Positions 35,349-47,400 of a stretch of DNA of 64,000 nucleotides are shown here, in pieces; position 1 is the first letter of the stretch; each line of letters begins with the position of its first letter. The notes below the pieces were generated by a model. That model saw nothing but the letters and a program-made list of their open reading frames with translations, had not been told where the DNA came from and did not search any database. The stretch lies in assembly GCF_937616625.2 (NCBI RefSeq), contig NC_065570.1:19120046-19184045 (forward strand), written 5' to 3'. Origin of the DNA: Mercurialis annua (taxonomy: Eukaryota; Streptophyta; Magnoliopsida; Malpighiales; Euphorbiaceae). The position numbers and the translations under genes were made by a program.

Positions 35349-36878
35349 TGTCACGACCCAAATTATTGAGTCGCGACCGGCGCTAGGGAATGGGAGTGGT
35401 ATCTCCAAAACCCGTAGCAAGCCTATTTTACTAAAAACTTTTTCTAAAATAATAATCAAATAAAGACGTCACAAACGGAAGCACATACGTCATATTTACA
35501 TACATACAAATACATATACACGCGGGCATATCACTTACGTACTGCGTACGTACTAGCCCAGATGTACCATATGCAAACTAGCGTTTTTCACATCACGGGA
35601 GTCTAGCCTCGTGAGACAAAATAACTAACGTAGTCCACAAAAAGATATAAACAAACAACAGCCATATAAACAACAACATAATACGACTGTTACTGACCAC
35701 GAGTCTGTCAACTGAAGGTTATTACTGCAGTGCTACGGAAGTCAAGAACTATACATGTACTGCTAACTTCCGGATCCCAAAATGGACTCTAGCTAGACAC
35801 TAAGCAACTGAAAAGTTTAACAACAACAGGGTCAAACTATGCTGAGTGAGTTTGCAATTAACTAACGGTATTATAAAATAACATGGCATGTCAAATAAAG
35901 CGTTAATATAAAAATACATATAATCAAGCGTTTGATCCATTCGAAACTAAAATCCTGAAACTTAATACTACCTACTATCATTTATCACGTATATCGAAAT
36001 TCAAATTGATCATTCAACCTTTGGCCCGGTCCCGGGATAATTCCACCGAGTTCAACCGCTTCCAGTCTATTAATCCCAAGTTGTGGATCCCAAGATAGTT
36101 CAACTGAGTTCAACCCACTAGATACGGCTCCTGAGATAGTCCAATTGGTGCCTTGAATCAGCTATGCGGGCGCACAGGAGGTACTGTGCGTCCGCACAAT
36201 ATGCTGTGCGTTCGCATAGCTTAGGTTGTGCGTTCGCACAGCTCCGGAATCCAATCGGGCTCCTTGAGACGCCTCGACACTACACACACATAAAAGACAC
36301 CCTATTCTACAAAACCCGTAATATAGTTCTCCGAAAACGCCAAAAAGGACCTAATTACGTCAAATTAAACATTATCAATTCAAACAGCCACAACAGCCCC
36401 TACTTATTCAATTTCAACATTAATACTCCATATTTAACCTTGATATGATGCCCCAAAATGATGGAGGATCCGATTTCGAGAAGTTTGACACCAAGAACGT
36501 GGAATTCAGACGTCGGACGGCGAAGTTATCGCGATCGCCGTTTTCTTCGTCGTTGGTTTCTTTCTTAATTAATTAACACTTTAATCAATTCGTATACGTA
36601 TTATTTATATCTAATAAATAATAAGATCCAAGAATTAATATATTATCGTCAAAATCCTTTATAATTACGATTCTCGAGAATTTATTGGTTAATTACCACT
36701 TTGGTACTTAAACTTTATTTTGCAACTTTTCTTATCATTTTTTCTCTCAGTCCTAATTCCATCTTTTAACTAAGAAAGAGTATTAAATTTCTCGGAAATC
36801 TTTACGATATCGCCACTACGAAAACGCAAAACTGGACACGTGGTCCAATTAGATAATTTAAACTTACGGGGTATTACA
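35349..36878 (-). repeat. 5' LTR of element O, internally deleted
   Basis: 1530 bp with intact ends TGTCACGACCC and CGGGGTATTACA. Compared with the 3' LTR at 9040-10707 it lacks about 670 bp (junction near 36140) and about 150 bp (junction near 36572), the latter including the TATA box. It keeps part of the palindrome array (36160-36243) and the uninterrupted CACTA target TCT at 36066-36068. Its right end meets satellite at 36879. Confidence 0.88.
36160..36243. repeat. palindrome array, 5' LTR of O
   Basis: Four decayed TGTGCG/CGCACA palindromes, the shortened counterpart of 9797-9924. Confidence 0.7.
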
Positions 36879-38981
36879 GTTTACAAACGTTACGAAACAA
36901 ATCCAAGTGTTTCACCTTTTTAGCAATTTCAGCAAAATGTTTACAAACGTTATGAAACAAATCCAAACGTTTGCCTTTTTAGCGATATAAACCGAACGTT
37001 TATAAACGTTACGAAACAAAACCAAATGTTTCCCCTTTTTAGCGATTTAAGCCAAACTTTACAAACGTTATGAAACAAATACAAACGTCTCTCCATTTTA
37101 GCGATTTAAGCCAAATGTTTACAAAAGTTACGAAACAAATCCAAACGTTTCACCTTTTTAGCGATTTAAGCCAAAATTTTTACAAACGTTACGAAACAAA
37201 ACCAAACGTTTCACCTTTTTAGCAATTTATGCCAAAACGATTACAAACGTTACGAAACAAAACCAAACGTTTCACCTTTTTAGCAATTTATGCCAAACGA
37301 TTACAAATATTACGAAACAAGTCCAAGCGTTTCACCTTTGATGCAATTTAAGCCAAACGTTTAGAAATATTACAAAACAAGTCCAAGCGTTTCATCTTTT
37401 TAGCAATTTAAGCCAAACGTTTACAAAAGTTACGAAACAAATCCAAACGTTTCACCTTTTTAGCATTTTAAGCCAAACGTTTGCAAACGTTACGAAACAA
37501 ATCCAAATGTTTCACCTTTTTAGCGATTTAAGCCAAACGTTTACAAACGTTACGAAACAAATCTAAACGTTTCACCTTTTTAGCGATTTAAGCCAAACAT
37601 ATACAAAGGTTATGAAACAAATCCAAATGTTTCACCTTTTTAGCAATTTGAGCCAAACAATTATAAACGTTACAAAACAAATCCAAGCGTTTCACCTTTT
37701 TAGTAATTTAAGCCAAACGTTTACAAACGTTAAAAAACAAATTTAAGCGTTTAACTTTTTTAGCAATTTAAGCTAAACGTTTACACACGTTACGAAACAA
37801 ATCCAAACGTTTCCCATTTTTAGCGATTTAAGCCAAACGTTTACAAACGTTATGAATCAAATCCAAACGTTTCACCTTTTTAGCGATTTAAGCTGAACGT
37901 TTATAAACGTTACAAAACAAATACAAATGTTTCCCTTTTTAACGATTTAAGCCAAATGTTTACACACGTTACGAAACAAATCCAAACGTTTCCCCATTTT
38001 AGCAATATAAGCCAAATGTTTACAAACGTTGCGAAACAAATCCAAACGTTTCACCTTTTTTGCGATTGAAGCTAAACATTTACAAACATTACGAAATAAA
38101 TCCAAACGTTTCGCCTTTCTAGCGATTTAAGCTAAACGTTTACAAACATTACGAAACAAATGCAAGTGTTTAACCTTTTTAGCAATATAAGACAAACGTT
38201 TACAAACGTTACGAAACAAATCCAAACGTTTCACCTTTTTAGCGATATAAGTCAAAAGTTTACAAACATTACGAAACAAATCCAAACGTTTCCCATATTA
38301 GCGATTTAAGCCAAACATTTAAAACGTTACGAAATAAATCCAAACGTTTCAAAATTTTAGCGATTTAAGCAAAACGTTTACAAACGTTACGATACAAATC
38401 CAAACGTTTCCCCTATTTAGCGATAGAAGCCAAACGTTTACAAATATTGAGAAACAAATCCAAACGTTTCAACTATTTAGCAATTTAAGCCAAACATTTA
38501 AAAACGTTAAGAAACAAATCAAAATGTTTCACCTCTTTAGCGATTTAAGCCAAACGTTTGCAAACATTACGAAACAAAACCAAACGTTTAAAACGTTAAG
38601 AAACAAATCCAAATGTTTCACATATTTAGGGATTTAAGCCAAACACTTACAAACATTACGAAACAAAACCAATCGTTTACAAACATTACGAAATAAATCC
38701 AAACGTGTCACCTTTTTAGCATTTTAAGCCAAACATTTACAAACGTTACGAAACAATCCAAACGTTTCTCCTTTTTAGCAATTTAAACCAAATGTATACA
38801 AACATTACGAAACAAAACCAAATGTTTTACCGTTTTTGCGATTTAGGCCAAACGTTTACAAACGTTACAAAACAAATCCAAACGTTTCACCTTTATAGTG
38901 ATTTAAGTGAAACGTTTACAAACGTAACGAAAAAAATCCAAACGTTTCACCTTTTTAGCAATTTAAGCCAAACGTTTACAA
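36879..38981 (+). repeat. 60-bp satellite array, first block
   Basis: About 35 tandem monomers of 60 bp. A typical monomer begins GTTTACAAACGTTACGAAAC and ends AGCGATTTAAGCCAAAC, with three AAACGTT words per unit. Divergence is moderate and occasional indels occur. The array is bounded by the LTR of O on the left and a LINE on the right. Open frames in it are by-products of a 60-base period. Confidence 0.95.
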
Positions 38982-41400
38982 GATGCTTTCAAAAGCTCTT
39001 AGTAGGAGATTATCTCCTATTCTTTCGAATGTTATTTCAGATTGTCAACACGCTTTTTTGAAGGGTAGAAGTATCCTGGATTGTTCCATGATAGCAAATG
39101 AAATTATTCATGTTGCGACTAGGAAAAAGGAGAAGTTGCTAGTATTGAAGCTTGATTTTCAAAAAGCGTTTGATTGTGTCGATTGGAGTTATCTTTTGTT
39201 TGTTTTGCGGTGTATGAAATTTCCTGCGAAATGGTTAGATTGGATGTCTTGTTGTTTGTCCACGGCTTCCACATCTGTGTTAGTCAATAGCAGCCCTATT
39301 GATCCTCTTGAGCTTCAGAGAGGTGTCCGCCAGAGAGATCCTATTTCACCTTATTTGTTTGTTATTGCAGTAGAAGGCTTGAAGCGCATTCTAGTCAAAT
39401 CAGAAGTGTTGGGGTTAACTAGTGGCTTCAGTTATTCAGCAGACCATGAACCTATATCTCTATTGCAATTCGTGGATGACACTATTTTATACATACCATA
39501 TGATATCGAGAAGCTACGAAATCTGACTCGCATTCTTCGTTGTTTTGAAATTATCTCTAGGTTGACTATTAATTTCCATAAAAGCTCCATTATGAGTATT
39601 AATATTTGTGAAGCTGATTTGTTGTCTGCAGCAGAGGTTGTGGGTTGCAAGATTGAATCGTTCCTAATTAAATATTTGGGTCTTCCTCTTTCAAACAGGA
39701 AACTCTCAACGGGTGCTTCGAATCATGTTGTTGAACGATTTAAATCTCGTTTGGCTCTTTGGAAAGATTCTTTGCTGTCTCCAGCTGGAAGGTTAGTCCC
39801 TGTTAAATCTGTTCTCTTTAGCATCCCCGTTTATTACATGTCCTTGTTTAGTATGCCCGGTGTTGTGAGAACACAGTTAGAGTCATATATGCTGCGATTT
39901 TTGTGGAAGGGCGACGTCAATTCGCGTGTGCTCAGTAAAGTCTCGTGGAAGACTATATGTCAAGACTTTAATACTGGTGGTTTGGGTATTTTTAGTCTCA
40001 AAATAAGAAATCAAAGCATGCTTTTTAAATGGGTCTGGAAGTTAAGAATGAATAATGGTAATTCTACTTGGTTCAACATTATTTCTATTTGCTCTTCAAT
40101 TAAGGACTGGAACTCTCTTTTAAATGGTGATGCCAAGAAGTTCTCTTTTATTTGGTGAGGAATCAAAAAGCTGTGTTGTAGTGATGTTGAATGTTGGAAG
40201 GTTTTCATTGGGAAAATGAATAATAGCGTATCTGAGGGGGATTCTATCTCATTTTGGAATGACAATTGGACGGGGAATGGCCCGATATATTTGCTCTTTC
40301 CTCGGCTTTATAATCTTTCTAATCAAAAGAGCAACTATTAAAGATATCCGAAATGATAGTTGGCGTTGGAGACGTCGTTTAAGGGGTAACGAGCTTCTTT
40401 TACTTGAAGATTTGAAGCCTCTGTTTAATGCCATTGTTTTTGTTTTGGGGCGTCAGGACGATGTAATTTGGAGATCAAATACGGGCATTTACACACCTGC
40501 TTCTTTCTGCCGTATAAGAACTGCTGCCATTTCCATTATTTCTCCAATGAATATTGAAGCGGAAAGGAGACCTGCTGACTTGTTCCCACCTGCTGTCTTG
40601 TTTCCACGTGATGCTGCTGCTGCTTCTATTTTGTTTCCACCTGCTGCCTCAAGACCGGTTCAATTGCAGTCAACTTTAAGCCAATCAGCAGCTGAGTTTC
40701 AACGTCCTCATGCTGTCAACGTTCAGCCCTCTACCACTGTTGCGGGAATTACTCTTCAACAACAAGTGCATTACATTTCTGATTTTGCTACTCCATTCAA
40801 GCAAATTTGGTACTCGTTAGCTCCTCTAAGAGTTAAGTTTTTTATCTGGCTTGTTTTTCACAATAGAGTTCCATCTCTTATTTTTTTTGGCCATTCGTTC
40901 AATAGTTTCACAGAATAGTTCTTTATGTTCTATTTGTGGAGTTTTGGAGTCGCAAGAGAATATCTTTATTCATTGTCAATACGCTAGGAGTATATGGTGT
41001 GGCGTGCTTCAAAAGTTGGATGTTTGTTGGATTTTTCCTAGTAAAGTTGTGGATTTTATGGTTCAGTGGCAGGATATTATTCCGAGAGGACCATACAGGA
41101 AGAGTAGAAATGGAAGAATTTTTCAGAACAAGGACACAGATAAAGACGCTTTGATGTACAACTGCTTCACTAAGGCAGTTTGGCTGTACTCGAGTTGTAA
41201 TAGGAATTTTGCTTATTCAGGTTTAGATTTTTATAGAAATCAATACTGTATTTTATTTTCAAACTCTTGATGTTCCCTTTGCCTAAGTTGTAGCCTTTAG
41301 TGTGCATCTTTGTATGTCACTTCATGTGCGAAAGCTTAAGGTCTAGATTTTTCGCCACTTCTTGTGGCTCTTAATATACAAATTATTCATCAAAGAAAAA
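38982..41400 (+). mobile_element. LINE (L1-type) retrotransposon, 5'-truncated
   Basis: The sequence begins abruptly inside the reverse transcriptase and ends with a 3' UTR and an AAAGAAAAAAA tail (about 41392-41402), the pattern left by incomplete target-primed reverse transcription. It is inserted in the satellite, in the same orientation as the monomers. Target duplications cannot be told from satellite: the left flank has an A-run followed by TCCAAACGTTTCACCT at about 38930 that resembles the right flank. Confidence 0.92.
38983..41270 (+). pseudogene. LINE ORF2 fragment: RT C-terminal half and zf-RVT
   Basis: ORF2 of plant L1 elements encodes endonuclease, reverse transcriptase and a C-terminal zinc-binding domain; only the latter parts remain. 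The open frame 38983-40158 (391 residues) has KLDFQKAFDCVDW (motif A, aspartate about residue 58), GVRQRDPISPYLF (motif B, residues 114-126), LQFVDDTILY (catalytic FVDD at 163-166) and KYLGLPLS. It stops at a TGA at 40156 where W is expected. Reading continues to about 40325, then shifts to the frame 40259-40918, which includes an A/P-rich insert (residues about 98-140 of that frame). It shifts again near 40905 into LCSICGVLESQENIFIHC, the zf-RVT domain. There are no further genes. Confidence 0.92.
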
Positions 41401-44400
41401 AATCCAAACGTTTCACCTCTTTAGCGATTTAAGCCAAACGTTTACAAAAGTTACAAAACAAATCCAAACGTTTCACCTTTTTAGCGATTTAAGCCAAACA
41501 TTTCACTTCTTTAGCGATTTAAGCCAACCGCTTACAAATGTTACGAAACAACTCCAAATGTTTCACCTTTTTAGCAATTTATGCCAAAGGTTTCATTTCT
41601 TTAGCGATTTAAGCCAAACGATTCACCTCTTTAGCGATTTAAGCAAAACGTTTACAAAGGTTATGAAACAAATCCAAACGTTTCACCTTTTTAGCAATTT
41701 AAATTCAAACGTTTCACCTTAGTGATTTAATCCAAACATGTCACCTTTTTAGCGATTTAAGCCAAATGTTTACAAACATTACGAAACAAAACCAAATGTT
41801 TCCCCTTTTCAGCTTAAACCCAACGTTTACAGACGTTACGAAACAAATCCAAACGTTTCACCTTTTTAGTTATTTAAGCCAAACGTTTACAAACGTTACG
41901 AAACAAATCCAAGCGTTTCACCTTCTTAGCAATTTAAACCAAACGTTTACAAACCTTTCGAAACAAATCCAAACTTTCACCTTTTTAGCGATTTTATCCG
42001 AACGTTTAACACGTTACGAAACAAATCCAAACATTTCACCTTTTTAGTGATTTATACCAAACGTGTACAAACGTTACGAAATGAATCCAAACGTTTTGCC
42101 TTTTTATTGATTGAAGCAAAACGTCTACAAACTTTACGAAACAAATCCAAACATTTCACCTTTTTAGCGATTTAAGCCAAACGTTTACAAACGTTACGAA
42201 ACAAATCCAAACTTTTTCCCATTTTAGCGATTTATTCCAAACGTTTAAAACGTTACAAAACAAATCCAAACGTTTCACCTTTTTAGCGATTTAAGCCAAA
42301 CGTTTACAAACATTACGAAACAAAACCAAACGTTTCCCCTTTTTAGCTTAAGCCAAACGTTTACAGACGTAAAGAAACAAATCCAAAAGTTTCACCTTTT
42401 TTGCAATTTAAGCCAAACGTTTACAAACGTTACGAAACAAATCCAAAAGTTTCACCTTTTTAACGATTTAAGCTAAACGTTTACAAACATTACGAAACAA
42501 ATCCAAACTTTACAAAACAAAACCAAAAGTTTACAAACGTTACAAAACAAATCCAAGCGTTTCGCCTTTTTTGCAATTTAATCCAAACGTTTACAAATGT
42601 TACGAAATAAATCCAAGCATTTCACCTTTTTAGCAATTTAAGCAAAACGATTACAAATGTTACAAAACAAATCCAAACGTTTCACCTTTTTAGCGATTTC
42701 AACCAAACGTTTCCAAACGTTACGAAACAAATCCAAACGTTTCTCAATTTTAGCGATATAAACCAAACGTTTAAAACGTTACTAAACTAATCCAAACGTT
42801 TCACCATTTTAGCGATTTAAGCCAAACGTTTACAAATGTTACGAAACAAATCCAAACGTTTAACCTTTTTAGCGATTGAAGCTAAATGTTTACAAACGTT
42901 ACGAAACAAATCCAAACGCTACGAAACAAAACCAAACGTTACGAAACAAAACCAAACGTTTACAAACGTTACGAAACAAATCCAAGCGTTTCACCTTTTT
43001 AGCAATTTAAGCCAAACGTTTACAAACGTTACGAAACACATACAAGCGTTTAACATTTTTAGCAATTTAAGCAAAACGTTTACAAACGTTACGAAACAAA
43101 TCCAAACGATTCACCTTTTTAGCGATTTAAGCCGAACATTTATAGACGTTACAAAACCAAACTAAACGTTTCACCTTTTTAGCAATATAAGCCAAATGTT
43201 TACAAACGTTACGAAAGAAATCCAAACATTTTCCCAGTTTTGCGATTTAAGCCAAACGTTTAAAACGTTACGAAATAAATCCAAACATTTCACTTTTTTA
43301 GCGATTTAAGCCAAACGTTTACAAACATTACGAAACAAAACCAAACGTTTTACCTTTTTAGGTTAAGCCAAACATTTACAGTTGTTACGAAAGAAATCCA
43401 AAAGTTTCACCTTTTTAGCGATTTACGCAAAACGTTTACAAACGTTACGAAACAAATCCAATCGTTTCACCTCTTTTGCAATTTAAGACAAACGTTTACA
43501 AACGTTACGAAACAAATCCAAACTTTCACCTTTTTAGCGATTTTAGCCGAACGTTTAACACGTTACGAAACAAATCCAAACATTTCACCTTTTTAGCGAT
43601 TTACGCCAAACGTTTACAAACGTAACGAAACAAATCCAAACGTTTCGCCTTTTTTAGCGATTGAAGCCAAACGTCTATAAACGTTACGAAACAAATACAA
43701 ACATTAAACCCTTTTAGCGATTTAAGCTAAACGTTTACAAACATCACGAAACAAATCCAAACGTTACGAAACAAATCCAAGAGTTTCACGTTTTTAGTAA
43801 TGTAAGGCAAACGTTTACAAACGTTACGAAATAAATCCAAGCGTTTCACCTTTTTAGCAATATAAGCCAAACGTTTACAAACGTTATGAAACAAATCCAA
43901 GCGTTTCACCTTTTTAGCAATTTATGCAAAACGTTTTCAAACGTTACGAAACAAATCCACACGATTCACCTTTTTAGCGATTTAAGCCGAACGTTTACAA
44001 ACGTTACGAAACCAAAACCAAAACGTTTCACCTTTTTAGCGATTTAAGCCAAATGTTCACAAACGTTACGAAACAAATCCAAACGTTTTCACAATTTAGC
44101 GAATTAAGCCGAATGTTTACAAACGTTACGAAACAAATCCAAACGTTTCACCTTTTTAGCGATTTAAGCTAAACGTTACAAAACAAATCCAAACGTTTTC
44201 ACATTTTAGCGAATTAAGCCAAACGTTAAAAACGTTACGAAACAAATCGAAACGTTTCACCTTTTTAGCGATTTAAGCCAAATGTTTACAAACGTTATGA
44301 ATCAAATCCAAACGTTTACAAACGTTATGAATCATATCCAAACGTTTCACCTTTTTAGCGATATAAGCTAAATGTTTACAAACATTACGAAATAAATCCA

Positions 44401-47400
44401 AACGTTACCAAACGAAACCAAAAGTTTACAAACGTTACGAAACAAATCCAAGCGTTTTGCCTTTTAAGCAATTTAAGCCAAATGTTTATTAATGTTGCAA
44501 AACAAATCCAAATGTTTCATCTTTTTAGCGATTAACAAATCCAAGCGTTTAACCTTTTTAGCGATTTAAGCTAAACGTTTACAAATATTACGAAACAAAT
44601 CCAAACATTACGAAACAAAACCAAATGTTTACAAACGTTACGAAACAAATCCAAACTTTTCACCTTATTAGCAATTTAAGCCAAACGTTTAAAAACATTA
44701 TGAAACACTTCCAAGCTCTTAACCTTTTTAGCAATTTAAGCAAAACGTTTGCAAACGTTACGAAACAAATCCAAGTGTTTCACCTTTTTAGCAATTTTAG
44801 CCAAACGATTATAAACGTTACAAAACAAATCCAAACGTTTCACCTTTTTAGCGATTTAAGCCAAACATTTACAAACGTAACGAAACAAATCCAAACGTTT
44901 AACCTTTTTAACGATTTAAGCTAAACGTTTACAAACGTTACTAAACGAATCCAAACATTACGAAACAAAATCAAACGTTAACAAACTTTACGAAACAAAT
45001 CCAAGCGTTTCACCTTTTTAGCAATTTAAGCCAAACGTTTACAAACGTTACGAAACGCATTCAATCGTTTAATCTTTTTAGCAATTTAAGCAAAACGTTT
45101 ACAAACGTTACGAAACAAATCCAAACGTTTCACCTTTTTAGCGATTTAAGCCGAACATTTACAGACGTTACAAAACAAAACTAAACGTTTCACCTTTTTA
45201 GCAATTTAAGCCAAATGTTTACAAATGTTACGAAACAAATACAAACGTTTTACAATTTTAGCGATATAAGCCAAACGTCTAAAACGTTATGAAACAAACC
45301 CAAACATTTCACCTTTTTAGCGATTTAAGCCAAACGTTTACAAACATTACGAAACACTTCCAAGCTTTTAACCTTTTTATCAATTTAAGCAAAACGTTTG
45401 CAAACATTACGAAACAAATCCAAGCGTTTCACCTTTTTAGCGATTTAAGACAAACATTTATAAACGTTACAAAACAAATCCAAACGTTTTCACATTTTAC
45501 CGAATTAAGCCAAACGTTAAAAACGTTACGAAACAAATCCAAACGTTTCACCTTTTTAAAGATTTAAGCCATACGTTTACAAACATTACGAAACAAAACC
45601 AAACATTTCCCCTTTTAAGCTTAAGCCAAACGTTTACAGACGTATCAAAACAAATCCAAACGTTTCCCCTTTTTAGCGATTTAAGCCAAACGTTTACAAA
45701 CGTTACGAAACAAATCCAAACGTTCCCCTTTTTAGCGTTTTAAGCCAAACGTATACAAACGTTACGAAACAAATCCAAACATTTCTCCATTTTAGCGATT
45801 TAAGAGAAACGTTTAAAATGTTATGAAACAAATCCAAACATTTAACCATTTTAGTGATTTAAGCCAAACGTTTACAAACGTTACGAAACAAATCCAAACG
45901 TTTAACCTTTTTAGCGATTTAAGTTAAACGTTTACAAACGTTACGAAACAAATCAAAACGTTACGAAACAAAAACAAACATTTACAAACGTTACGAAATA
46001 AATCCAAGCGTGTCACCTTTTTAGCAATTTAAGTCGAACGTTTACAAACGTTACGAAACACATCCAAGCGTTTAACCTTTTTAGCAATTTAAGCAAAACG
46101 TTTACAAACGTTACGAAACAAATCCAAACGTTTCACCTTTTTAGCGATTTAAGCCGAACATTTACAGACGTTACGAAACCAAACTAAACGTTTCACCTTT
46201 TTAGCAATTTAAGCCAAATGTTTACAAATGTTACGAAACAAATCCAAACGTTTTCCCATTTTAGCGTTTTAAGCCAAACGTTTAAAACGTTACGAAACAA
46301 ATCCAAACGTTTTACCTTTTTAGCAATTTAAGCCAAAGGTTTACAAACATTACGAAACAAAACCAAACGTTTCACCTTTTTAGCTTAAGCCAAACGTTTA
46401 CAGACGTAACGATAAACAAATCGAAACGTTTCACACTTTTAGCGATTTAAGCAAAACGTTTACAAACGTTACGAAACAAACCCAAATGTTTCACCTTTTT
46501 AGCAATTTAAGCTAAACATTTACAAACATTATGAAACTAATCCAAACTTACGAAACAAAACCAAAAGTTTACAAACGTTACGAAACAAATCCAAGCGTTT
46601 CGCCTTTTTAGCAATTTAAGCCAAACGTTTACAAATGTTTTGAAATAAATCCAAGCATTTCACCTTTTTAGCAATTTAAGAAAAACATTTACGAACCTTA
46701 CTAAACAAATCCAAACGTTTCACATTTTTAGCGATTTAAGCCAAACGTTTACAAACGTTACGAAACAAATCCAAACGTTTCTCCATTTTAGCAATTTAAG
46801 CCAAACATTTAAAACGTTACGAAACAAATCCAAACGTTTAACCATTTTAGCAATTTAAGCCAAACGCTTACAAACGTTGCGAAAGAAATCCAAACATTTA
46901 ACATTTTTAGCAATTTAAGCTAAACGTTTACAAACGTTACGAAACAGATCCAAACATTACGAAAAAAAACCAAACGTTTACAAACGTTACGAAACAAATC
47001 CAAGCATTTCACCTTTTTAGCAATTTAAGCCAAACGTTTACAAACGTTACGAAATACATCCAAGCGTTTAACCTTTTTAGCAATTTAAGCAAAACGTTTA
47101 CAAACGTTACGGAACAAATCCAAACGTTTTACCTTTTTAGCGATTTAAGCCGAACATTTACAGACGTTACGAAATCAAACTATACGTTTCACCTTTTTAG
47201 CAATTTAAGCCAAATGTTTACAAACGTTACGAAACAAATCCAAACGTTTTCTCATTTTAGCGATTTAATCCAAACGTTTAAAACGTTACAAAACAAATCC
47301 AAATGTTTCACCTTTTTAGCGATTTAGGCCAAACGTTTACAAACATTAAGAAACAAAACCAAATGTTTCACCTTTTTAGCATAAGCCAAGCGTTTATAGA

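Larger units (their letters stand above)
9040..36878 (-). mobile_element. Gypsy-type LTR element 'O', outer host of the nest
   Basis: The element reads right to left: 5' LTR 35349-36878, primer site 35333-35344, gag-position ORF 34982-34132, structured block 33528-33343, AT-rich non-coding sequence, polypurine tract 10720-10708, then 3' LTR from 10707 leftward until the CACTA cuts it at 9039. The interior is 10708-11910 joined to 32192-35348, about 4.4 kb, split by element G1. No protease, reverse transcriptase or integrase is recognisable, so it is probably non-autonomous. Its right end abuts the 60-bp satellite, so it probably inserted there; the left flank is outside the window. Confidence 0.85.
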
